Shown in pieces: positions 11,097 through 16,965 of a DNA stretch of 16,965 nt (position 1 is its first letter; every line of letters begins with the position of its first letter). Source of the stretch: an uncultured Eubacteriales bacterium (lineage in GTDB: Bacteria; Bacillota; Clostridia; Christensenellales; Christensenellaceae); NCBI GenBank assembly GCA_900545085.1, contig UQXU01000036.1:1-16965 (forward strand), written 5' to 3'. The notes under the pieces are model-generated. The model searched no databases. It saw only the letters and a program-made list of their open reading frames with translations, and was not told the origin of the DNA. Both the position numbers and the translations under genes were made by a program.

Positions 11097-12008
11097 TCAA
11101 ACGCCTGTAGCTTGTGCCGCTCTCGTTCCGTTGTCCTTCGCAAGACCGGGAACGGCCGCCCCTATAAGAACGAGAACAATCCCAACGACCTGCCAAAGCT
11201 CCATTGTGTCTCCCAAGATAAGCACCCCGCATACCGCCGCGACCACGGGCTCGAGAGTAGTGATTATACTGGCGCTGCCTCCGTCTACGCCAAGCTCCAT
11301 CCCTCGATTATACACAAGCAAAGGAAGCACAGAGCCCAGCAGCGCTACTCCTACAAACATCAGGTCAATCCACCATACGCTAAAATCCACACTCCACACA
11401 GGACACAAAAACTGCATAAGCACCGCGCCTGTCAAAGCCGGCGCCATCGCAACCGTGCGCGAAGAGTGTACTTTCAGAGCCTTCTGCCCGAATACAGTAA
11501 CCATGGAATAAGCTATGCCCGACCCTATGCCTATTATAATTCCGAGGAAATTCACAGAAAGCGACGCAAAATCGTAAACTCTGACTACAAGCGCGCATCC
11601 TATAAACGTCAATATCAGGCATACTACCTTGCGCTTTGTTATTTCTTCTCCATAGAATATTCTGCCCAATATAATTACAAACGCAGGAGCCGTGTACATC
11701 AATATGCAGGCCATCGCCGTAGAGAGCATGTCCAGAGCAACGGTGTACAAAACCAGCAAACCGACTATTGTAAAAACCGACATTACAGTATAGAACGCCC
11801 ACCATTTCGGCGTTATATTTTTGAAATCCCCGCCTTTTATTCCCATAGCCAGATATATCAAAGCAGCTATGACAGCGCGCGCAGAGCATATCGCCAGAGA
11901 ATCAACTCCCGCGGATAGAAGCGTGCGCGTAAGTATAGGAAAAATTCCCCACGATACCGCCGCGACAACGATCATTATCACGCCTTTGGAGTAATTCCCC
12001 ATTTTCAT
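11097..12008 (-). CDS. EamA-family (DMT superfamily) transporter
   Basis: This is an inner-membrane permease of the drug/metabolite transporter superfamily, 303 residues. It has about ten hydrophobic helices arranged as two EamA repeats. Each half ends in a helix of the expected type: MYTAPAFVIILGRIFYGEE in the first half and LEPVVAAVCGVLILGD in the second. The substrate cannot be read from the sequence; relatives export amino acids or metabolites. I place the start at the ATG at 12008. An ATG at 12017 is also in frame, but AGGAG (12022-12018) directly abuts it, whereas the spacing to 12008 is 9 nt. It lies 43 nt after the thioesterase gene, so it is probably the last gene of the uvrC operon. 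It ends at the bidirectional terminator. Confidence 0.9.
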   Translation of the reverse strand: MKMGNYSKGVIMIVVAAVSWGIFPILTRTLLSAGVDSLAICSARAVIAALIYLAMGIKGGDFKNITPKWWAFYTVMSVFTIVGLLVLYTVALDMLSTAMACILMYTAPAFVIILGRIFYGEEITKRKVVCLILTFIGCALVVRVYDFASLSVNFLGIIIGIGSGIAYSMVTVFGQKALKVHSSRTVAMAPALTGAVLMQFLCPVWSVDFSVWWIDLMFVGVALLGSVLPLLVYNRGMELGVDGGSASIITTLEPVVAAVCGVLILGDTMELWQVVGIVLVLIGAAVPGLAKDNGTRAAQATGV

Positions 12009-12017
12009 TATAATCAT

Positions 12018-12022
12018 CTCCT
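12018..12022 (-). promoter_or_regulatory. EamA ribosome binding site (fixes start)
   Basis: AGGAG ends 9 nt before the ATG at 12008 but leaves no spacer before the ATG at 12017. It therefore removes three residues from the longest reading frame. Confidence 0.75.
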
Positions 12023-12051
12023 ATGCTCACATTTTCTACTGTTCATCAGCA

Positions 12052-12552
12052 TCATACCGGCTCTCTCTTCTCCAGATCCTCAGGCACGGAGAACCATTCG
12101 CTGTCAAAAAACGCGCTGTCTCCCATGCTGTCCAGCGGGACTTTGTAATACCTCGCTTTCCCCTGAATGGCTATTTTCCCATCCGGCAGCAGAACCTCGC
12201 CCTCGGTCTCAAAAAACCTTCGCGTATTTGACGTTATTCTGGCGTATGCTCTCGCTTTTTCGCCCAGAGGCAAAGCCTGCCTGTATGTCAAAGTCATCGT
12301 AACCGTAACTCCCCAGCTCTCAGGCTCTTTTACATATATGGTGCGCGCCATCGCTTCGTCGAGAAAAGCCGCTCCCGCTCCGCCGTGCGCTCTGTCCGGG
12401 TAGCTTTGATGTTCCTCCCCCGGGATAAACTCTCCGTACACCTCGCCCGTATCCAATTCATAAAAAGAAGCTTTTAAACCGCACTCGTTCTCTACTCCGC
12501 ATACAAGGCACATTTTAGAGTTATTCTGTTTCGCCACTATTTTCCTTGCCAT
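12052..12552 (-). CDS. PaaI-like hotdog-fold acyl-CoA thioesterase
   Basis: This is a probable hotdog-fold thioesterase that hydrolyses acyl-CoA or a related thioester (substrate unknown), 166 residues. The N-terminal MCLVCGVENECGLK (14-27) is typical of one PaaI subgroup, with a CxxC at C15 and C18. The core signature AHGGAGAAFLDEAMA (55-69) holds HGG and the Asp65-Glu66 pair in the central helix that forms the active site in the family. The start at 12552 lies inside uvrC, overlapping it by 32 nt in another frame. GGGAG sits 5 nt upstream, while the internal ATG (M14) has no ribosome binding site. The overlap points to translational coupling with uvrC. A role in DNA repair is not implied. 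Confidence 0.88.
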   Translation of the reverse strand: MARKIVAKQNNSKMCLVCGVENECGLKASFYELDTGEVYGEFIPGEEHQSYPDRAHGGAGAAFLDEAMARTIYVKEPESWGVTVTMTLTYRQALPLGEKARAYARITSNTRRFFETEGEVLLPDGKIAIQGKARYYKVPLDSMGDSAFFDSEWFSVPEDLEKREPV

Positions 12553-14425
12553 CTTGTCTCCCTTCTTTTCCGTCCTGTTTCATCTCTTCTGTTCTGAAAT
12601 ACCGGTACACCGCTTTGGCAGCCGGCTCATTCATACCTGCTATAGAAGCCAGCTCGTCAATCGACGCCTCGCGTATCGCATCAACGCTCCCCATCCTGCT
12701 GAGCAAGGCGGCCTTGCGCTTCGGTCCTATCCCCGGTATCGCATCCAGAGCAGAGGACACTATGCGCTTTTCTCTTCTGGCGCGATGGAATGTGATTGCA
12801 AACCTGTGCGCTTCATCACGTATATTCACTACCAGCCTGAATTCCGGCGTGCGGCGTCCGAGAAGCAGGCTCTTATCCTTCCCCGGAATGAATATCTCCT
12901 CCTCGCGCTTTGCAAGCCCCACGATAGGTATCGCAGCTTCGAGATTGAGCTCGCGCAGTATTCCCAGCGCGCTGGAAAGCTGACCCTTGCCTCCGTCTAC
13001 AATTATAAGATCCGGCAAATGACCAAACCCGCTTTCCTCTCCCGTATCTTCTGTCATTCCGCGCATCAGCCTCCTCCGGAGCACCTCCGCCATGCTGGCA
13101 AAATCGTTCGCGCCTTCCACTGTTTTTATTTTAAACTTACGGTATTCTTTTTTATCCGGCTTCCCGTCTGTAAATACCACCATACTGGCCACGCTGTCGG
13201 TGCCTTGCGTGTTGGATATATCGTAACATTCTATCCTTCGAGGGTAAGGGATATCCAGTCTCATCCCCAACGCTTGCGCCGCGCCCTCGGTATCTCTCTG
13301 TCTCCTGCGCTTTCTTTCTACAGCATGCATCGCGTTTTTCTTAGCCATAGAGACCAGGCCAAGCCCCTCTCCGCGCTGAGGTAGATTGAGAGAAACTCGC
13401 GCACCCTTCTTTTCGGTCAGCCATTCTTCTATCAGCTCGGCGTCCTCCGGCATGTCAGATACAAGTATCCTCGCGGGAATCCTGTTTTTCTCCTGTTCTG
13501 AATAGTACGCCTTGATGAAGCCTGAGACTACTTCCGCGGCGGAGGCAAACGGCGCGGCAGACACATTTCTCTCATGCCCTATTTTTTCTCCACGTATAAA
13601 CAGCGCATATAAGGACGAGCCCAGCGGACTCACCGCCGCGCCTATTACATCGCAGTCCTTACCCACAGGCAGACTTATCATCTTTGCTGCTTTTACATTT
13701 TCCAAAAGTCTTAATTTGTCCCTCAGAGCGGCCGCACGTTCAAACTCCATCGCCTCGGACGCCTTCTGCATCTCATCTGTTAGCCTGCGTTTCAGCTCCC
13801 CTGTTCCGCCGCGGAATATAGATATGACTTCTTTCAGCACAGCGTCATATTTCTCCTCTGATACGCCGCCCTGGCACGGAGCGAGACACAGCCCCATCTG
13901 AGCATTGAGGCAGGGTCTCTGCCCTTTCTCTATCATCTTGGATATATCTCCCTTGCAGCTTCTCAAAGGATACAGCTTTCGAATCTCATCCATAACATTG
14001 TTTATGGAATATGCGCTTAGGAAAGGTCCTATATATTTCGCGCCGTCTTTTTCCACCTTTCGCACAACCTCTACGCGCGGGTATTTTTCGTGCATATTTA
14101 TGCGAACATACGGGAATTGCTTGCCGTCTTTAAGCAATACGTTATATTTAGGCGAGTATTGCTTTATCAAGCGCATCTCTAAGACGAGCGCCTCCATCTC
14201 GCTCCCCGTTATTGTAAACTCCAGACTGTGCGTACTCGCCAGCAAAAGAGGCACTCTCACCCGCTTATCCTGACCGTTAACATAGTTTGAAATGCGTTTA
14301 CGCAGGTTTTTTGCTTTGCCAACATATATTACGCTGCCGTTTTCATCCAGCATACGGTACACCCCCGGTTCGTTCGGGAATGCCTCCGCCTGCTCGCGCA
14401 GATACTGCGGTATGTTTTCGTTCAT
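12521..14425 (-). CDS. uvrC: Excinuclease ABC subunit C
   Basis: This is UvrC of nucleotide excision repair, which makes both the 3' and 5' incisions around a lesion after UvrA/UvrB loading. Its 634 residues are about the usual length. The N-terminal GIY-YIG nuclease has GVY (21-23) and YVG (34-36), with Y34, R44, E83 and N95 matching the residues known from Thermotoga UvrC. Cysteines C157, C172, C180 and C184 match the region reported to hold an iron-sulfur cluster in UvrC. The UVR motif that binds UvrB is at about 211-246. The RNase H-like nuclease shows D402 (ECYDISNTQG), D477 (IIVDGGKGQ) and H540 (RDEAHRF). A double helix-hairpin-helix follows at about 560-612. The hydrophilic last 20 residues are coded by the stretch that also holds the thioesterase ribosome binding site and start. 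The ATG at 14425 has AAGGA 9 nt upstream. It is the first gene of its operon, as a terminator lies just before it. Confidence 0.98.
   Translation of the reverse strand: MNENIPQYLREQAEAFPNEPGVYRMLDENGSVIYVGKAKNLRKRISNYVNGQDKRVRVPLLLASTHSLEFTITGSEMEALVLEMRLIKQYSPKYNVLLKDGKQFPYVRINMHEKYPRVEVVRKVEKDGAKYIGPFLSAYSINNVMDEIRKLYPLRSCKGDISKMIEKGQRPCLNAQMGLCLAPCQGGVSEEKYDAVLKEVISIFRGGTGELKRRLTDEMQKASEAMEFERAAALRDKLRLLENVKAAKMISLPVGKDCDVIGAAVSPLGSSLYALFIRGEKIGHERNVSAAPFASAAEVVSGFIKAYYSEQEKNRIPARILVSDMPEDAELIEEWLTEKKGARVSLNLPQRGEGLGLVSMAKKNAMHAVERKRRRQRDTEGAAQALGMRLDIPYPRRIECYDISNTQGTDSVASMVVFTDGKPDKKEYRKFKIKTVEGANDFASMAEVLRRRLMRGMTEDTGEESGFGHLPDLIIVDGGKGQLSSALGILRELNLEAAIPIVGLAKREEEIFIPGKDKSLLLGRRTPEFRLVVNIRDEAHRFAITFHRARREKRIVSSALDAIPGIGPKRKAALLSRMGSVDAIREASIDELASIAGMNEPAAKAVYRYFRTEEMKQDGKEGRQDGKENSGETE
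12558..12562 (-). promoter_or_regulatory. Thioesterase ribosome binding site inside uvrC
   Basis: GGGAG ends 5 nt before the ATG at 12552, within the codons for the UvrC C-terminal tail. It supports the overlapping start over the later ATG at 12513. Confidence 0.7.
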
Positions 14426-14453
14426 CTTATTTCGTCCTTGCTAATTTGTCAGC

Positions 14454-14482
14454 TATATAATAAAAGGCTCCCGTGCTTTCAG
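14454..14482 (-). promoter_or_regulatory. Weak candidate promoter for the uvrC operon
   Basis: On the minus strand CTGAAA (14482-14477) and TATATA (14459-14454), 17 nt apart, each match four of six positions. They overlap the preceding terminator. The start site would be about 22 nt before the uvrC ATG. Read-through of the terminator is the alternative. Confidence 0.3.
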
Positions 14483-14489
14483 GGAGCTT
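14459..14489 (-). terminator. Intrinsic terminator after the CvpA gene
   Basis: On the minus strand AAGCTCCC pairs with GGGAGCCT (14482-14489 with 14465-14472; one G-U pair) around a 9-nt loop. It is followed by TTTTATTATA. It closes the DUF5711-CvpA operon and separates it from uvrC. Confidence 0.85.
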
Positions 14490-14523
14490 AGACTATTTAA
14501 TTCGGCCCTCTTTGCTCCTGCGG

Positions 14524-15228
14524 CTATGCCACGCCTGATATAAGCCCCAAAACCACAGAGCCTGAGTAGAATATGCCGCACGTCACGGACGAATTCATCA
14601 TTGCGGTTATCTCCGAGATGTTAATCATTATCAGCATTACAGGCACGACCATAAACACCATATACATCGCCAAGAAGCCGCGCACAAAGCCTATCAAACC
14701 GCCCGTAAGAGTATCTCTCCGGCGCAGAGTCGGGAGCTTTGCCGCATACGAAAACGCATTTGTCAAAAGCGTAAATATTATACGCAGAACAACAAATATT
14801 ATAAGAACACTGATTATATTAATTGTAACATTAAATATAGTCAAATTGAAATAATCTCCGAGAGATTCCACACCCTGAGATGCAAACACTTTTCCGTTTA
14901 TATTTGAAAGTATCGCTGTATCAAACGGCGGCGGCAGCGCAGCAGAGCTGACCGTACTCTGTATCTGAGCGTCTGAGAGCTGACTTATCGCCGTGCGGGC
15001 CAACTCCACGTCTCCGACCTTTTCCGCTCCTTCTATATAGAACTTCAGCGAGCCGAGCATGGCATCGCCGGAAAGCACTCCCGAAAGCAGCGGATACGTC
15101 AAGAAGGACAGCAGCCACGACGCTATAAATCCGCCAAGATTCAGCAGCGATCCGGAAAACCCGCGGTAAGCACCGTTCAGCGCGTAAAAAACCAACAATA
15201 TCAGAACTACAATATCCAGTATATTCAT
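14524..15228 (-). CDS. CvpA-family membrane protein
   Basis: This is a four-helix membrane protein of the CvpA/colicin V production family, 234 residues. Hydrophobic segments lie at about 3-20, 26-48, 130-157 and 174-203. A glycine-rich turn AYRGFSGS follows the first helix, and TGGLIGFVRGF (175-185), typical of the family, follows the third. A hydrophilic section at about 50-125 between helices 2 and 3 should lie on one side of the membrane, probably outside. CvpA proteins are linked to envelope stress, colicin secretion and biofilm in other bacteria, but the molecular function is unknown. The ATG at 15228 has GGAGG 4 nt upstream, and only 10 nt separate it from the preceding gene. This pairing suggests a shared envelope role (inference). 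Confidence 0.85.
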   Translation of the reverse strand: MNILDIVVLILLVFYALNGAYRGFSGSLLNLGGFIASWLLSFLTYPLLSGVLSGDAMLGSLKFYIEGAEKVGDVELARTAISQLSDAQIQSTVSSAALPPPFDTAILSNINGKVFASQGVESLGDYFNLTIFNVTINIISVLIIFVVLRIIFTLLTNAFSYAAKLPTLRRRDTLTGGLIGFVRGFLAMYMVFMVVPVMLIMINISEITAMMNSSVTCGIFYSGSVVLGLISGVA

Positions 15229-15238
15229 TCAGCCTCCG

Positions 15239-16339
15239 TCAAGACATCGCAAGGTAATAAACCCCGCTGTCGCTCGTAATGATAGCAGCTTCGCCCTTTT
15301 TCTCTGCGTCTGTAATTATAAAGTCCGTCTCTATCGTTCGCGCGAGCTGCCCTGTAGCGAGTTTGTAAATATATATCTCGTTGTCTGCGAAGCAGTATAT
15401 ATCCTCCGTGCCTATCAGCGCTTTAGTAACGCCTGCGGGCGTAAAGATTATCGACCAGTCTCCTCCGGAAGAAAGCAGACGCACGCCCGAAACCTCCGCG
15501 TCTCTGCTCAAATATGCGAACAGCACTCCGTTCGCGTCCGCCGTATAATCGCTGCAGGTCAGGGAATACACTATAGCATCCGCGTTCAGATTTCCTTGTT
15601 TAGTATAAGCATACATATACGTCGAGCCGAGCATGTACACCATATTCCCGGAAACTACAGTCTTTTCAAGAAGCTGTTCGTATACCGTGATATTCGCCGT
15701 ATTAGACTGAGACGAAGGATTGTAGCACATTACAGACGTCCTTACGCTCGCTCCGGAAGTATCCAGAGCTGCAGCCGCAAGCTCTCCGCTTGAAGTCAGC
15801 ATATAATCTGCAAGCGTTCCCGTGATTTGAGTCCTGAACAGCTCTACGCCGTTCCTGCTGAAAACGCGAATATATTCCGAATCGTTTAGCGTGCAGTATA
15901 CGGCTATATATCCTCCGCCCGTTTTTGCATTCACTATAGAGTATTCGGAAGAAGGCAGAGTAAAAAGAGCCGTTCCGTTCATATCCAAAGCCACGCCCCG
16001 CGCCTCGGTATACGCAAAAATAATTCCGTTTTGTCCGTCTGCCGCCAGCTTCATCCCTTGACCTATATCGGCGTCGAAGCTAAATATCTCTCCCTGGCTG
16101 TCCTCTCGCTTGCCTACTACGTTCGTCCCGTTTATATAGTATAGTTTCTTGGCATAATAGTATGCTTCATCCGCAGAAGATACCGCCAAGCTCTCCACCT
16201 CAGTTTGAGCCGAAGGCGCATGAACCATTGCAATGTAACATGACACGGCCAACGCCAACACTATGAGGATTACTCCTAAAATAATAAAACGCTTAGTGCG
16301 CCTGCTCGATCTTTTTTTCGCGTATCCTACCTTCCTCAT
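15239..16339 (-). CDS. DUF5711-like membrane-anchored beta-repeat protein
   Basis: This is a protein of 366 residues of unknown function. A basic N-terminus (about 2-17, with KKRSSRRTKR) is followed by one membrane helix at about 18-39. The remainder is probably outside the cell. It is made of short repeated beta-strand stretches with alternating hydrophobic residues and Gly/Asn/Asp turns, of the kind seen in beta-propellers. Examples are YYINGTNVVG (67-76), GYIAVYCTL and IYIYKLATGQ. I recall DUF5711 as the matching family in clostridia, but this is by resemblance, not a search. No catalytic motif is visible. The ATG at 16339 has GGGAGGA 7 nt upstream, and an extended -10 promoter lies before it. 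Together with the CvpA gene 10 nt downstream it forms a two-gene operon. Confidence 0.7.
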   Translation of the reverse strand: MRKVGYAKKRSSRRTKRFIILGVILIVLALAVSCYIAMVHAPSAQTEVESLAVSSADEAYYYAKKLYYINGTNVVGKREDSQGEIFSFDADIGQGMKLAADGQNGIIFAYTEARGVALDMNGTALFTLPSSEYSIVNAKTGGGYIAVYCTLNDSEYIRVFSRNGVELFRTQITGTLADYMLTSSGELAAAALDTSGASVRTSVMCYNPSSQSNTANITVYEQLLEKTVVSGNMVYMLGSTYMYAYTKQGNLNADAIVYSLTCSDYTADANGVLFAYLSRDAEVSGVRLLSSGGDWSIIFTPAGVTKALIGTEDIYCFADNEIYIYKLATGQLARTIETDFIITDAEKKGEAAIITSDSGVYYLAMS

Positions 16340-16369
16340 AGCCGTGTCCTCCCAATCCAGTCAGGTTAT

Positions 16370-16378
16370 ATTATAGCA
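16370..16378 (-). promoter_or_regulatory. Extended -10 promoter of the DUF5711-CvpA operon
   Basis: The minus strand reads TGC TATAAT (16378-16370), a perfect -10 with the extended TGn element. At 17 nt spacing the -35 region reads CGTTTA, a poor match, which the extended -10 would offset. Transcription would start near 16363, about 23 nt before the ATG. Confidence 0.6.
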
Positions 16379-16407
16379 TGATTACGCTTAAATAAACGAT
16401 AGTTTAC

Positions 16408-16436
16408 AAAAAATTTGTTCGTTTTTGCCGAACAAA
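16408..16436 (-). terminator. Second tandem intrinsic terminator
   Basis: TTTGTTCG and CGAACAAA (16414-16421 with 16429-16436) form an 8-bp stem with a 7-nt loop. On the minus strand it is followed by six T (16413-16408). Its upstream arm overlaps the T-run of the first terminator. Confidence 0.75.
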
Positions 16437-16476
16437 AAACAGACCTCCTGCCATAGCGTAAAAGCGGCGAGGTCTG
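16434..16476 (-). terminator. First tandem intrinsic terminator after the acetyltransferase gene
   Basis: On the minus strand CAGACCTC (16476-16469) pairs perfectly with GAGGTCTG (16447-16440). The 21-nt loop contains a further GCC/GGC pairing. Six T follow (16439-16434). It lies 15 nt after the acetyltransferase stop. Confidence 0.85.
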
Positions 16477-16491
16477 CCTTAATTTATATTA

Positions 16492-16965
16492 TCAAAGAAT
16501 TTTTTCCATGCCGATTTTTTGAGGCACAAGTCCGCAGCTCTCGTAAAACCGTATGGCGTTATGATTGCAGGCCCATACGTTAAGCGTGACGTTATAACAT
16601 CCGCATTTCTCAGCATATCCGAGGACATATTCATATATTCTCCTGCCTACATGTTGTCCGCGCAGCTTCTCGTCTACACATAAATCGTCGATATACAGCG
16701 TTTTTATATCAGTAAGCACGTTATCGTCTACATGCTGCTGCATAACACAAAACGCATATCCCATCACACTTCCCTGCTCATCGCGCGCTACGAAAACAGG
16801 TCTCGAATCGTCTTGTATTATATTCAAAAGCTGTTCATCTGTGTATTTTTTAGTGTCCGGTTTGAACAAGTCAGGCCTTCCGGCATTGTGTACGCGCAGA
16901 ACCTGGCGCAGCAAATTATTTATCCCGTCCAAATCCTCTTTTTCCGCTCTGGTTATTTTAGCTAT
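16492..16965 (-). CDS. GNAT-family N-acetyltransferase (5' end cut by the window)
   Basis: This is a GCN5-related acetyltransferase that should transfer an acetyl group from acetyl-CoA to an unknown amine. It has at least 157 residues in frame to the window edge. Motif A is DDLCVDEKLRGQHVGRRIYEY, with the R-G-Q-x-x-G acetyl-CoA loop. It is followed by the expected NHNAIRFYESCGL (motif B), with the usual Asn and Tyr. The first possible start inside the window is a TTG at 16932. However, the frame stays open to 16965 and the extra residues (IAKITRAEKED) match the normal first strand of GNAT proteins, such as I-R-x-A-x-x-x-D. The true start is therefore probably one or a few codons beyond the edge. 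It ends at two tandem terminators. Confidence 0.9.
   Translation of the reverse strand: MAKITRAEKEDLDGINNLLRQVLRVHNAGRPDLFKPDTKKYTDEQLLNIIQDDSRPVFVARDEQGSVMGYAFCVMQQHVDDNVLTDIKTLYIDDLCVDEKLRGQHVGRRIYEYVLGYAEKCGCYNVTLNVWACNHNAIRFYESCGLVPQKIGMEKIL

Noticed and set aside
10974..11918. A 314-residue plus-strand open frame across the DnaD gene end and the antisense of the EamA gene
   Set aside because: It crosses the strong bidirectional terminator and is antisense to a clear membrane protein. Its Tyr/His/Arg-rich composition is typical of a shadow frame.
12009..12017. ATG at 12017 as start of the EamA transporter
   Set aside because: The AGGAG motif directly abuts this codon, leaving no spacer; the ATG at 12008 has 9 nt.
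16492..16932. TTG at 16932 as the true start of the acetyltransferase
   Set aside because: The frame continues to the window edge and the extra residues fit the normal first strand of the GNAT fold, so the gene is treated as partial.

Overview
The window looks like a piece of a Firmicutes (Clostridia-type) chromosome. The evidence is strong purine-rich ribosome binding sites with some TTG starts, a DnaD-domain protein, a Firmicutes-style RNA polymerase beta/beta' pair, a CvpA protein next to a DUF5711-like protein, and intrinsic terminators throughout. A gut-type lineage such as Oscillospirales or Christensenellales would fit, but that is inference and cannot be settled from this sequence. 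I see no tRNA, rRNA, CRISPR array, insertion sequence or prophage. This is mostly conserved core chromosome, not a mobile island.

Layout. (1) 39-7919, minus strand: rpoB then rpoC, 36 nt apart. They are read from a leader of about 180 nt with a near-consensus promoter (TTGACA, 17 nt, TATTAT), phased A-tracts upstream and a perfect hairpin just before the rpoB ribosome binding site. Both subunits carry long, strongly acidic C-terminal extensions. (2) 8460-9350, plus strand: an alpha/beta hydrolase transcribed divergently from rpoB. (3) 9464-11038, plus strand: a DnaD-type replication/primosome protein with a winged-helix-like N-terminus and what appear to be four tandem DnaD C-terminal repeats. 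It ends at a bidirectional terminator. (4) 14425-11097, minus strand: a uvrC, hotdog thioesterase, EamA transporter operon in which the thioesterase start lies inside the end of uvrC. (5) 16339-14524, minus strand: a DUF5711-like membrane-anchored beta-repeat protein and a CvpA-family membrane protein, 10 nt apart, closed by a terminator. (6) 16965-16492, minus strand: a GNAT acetyltransferase whose first codon or codons lie outside the window, followed by two tandem intrinsic terminators.

The units are functionally separate: transcription (rpoBC), replication initiation (DnaD-like), nucleotide excision repair (uvrC), and an envelope-associated pair (CvpA and DUF5711-like). No complete new system stands out. 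The points most worth a second look are the paired acidic tails on both large RNA polymerase subunits, the structured rpoB leader without rplJ-rplL in front of it, the four-repeat DnaD protein, and the CvpA/DUF5711-like pair of unknown function.
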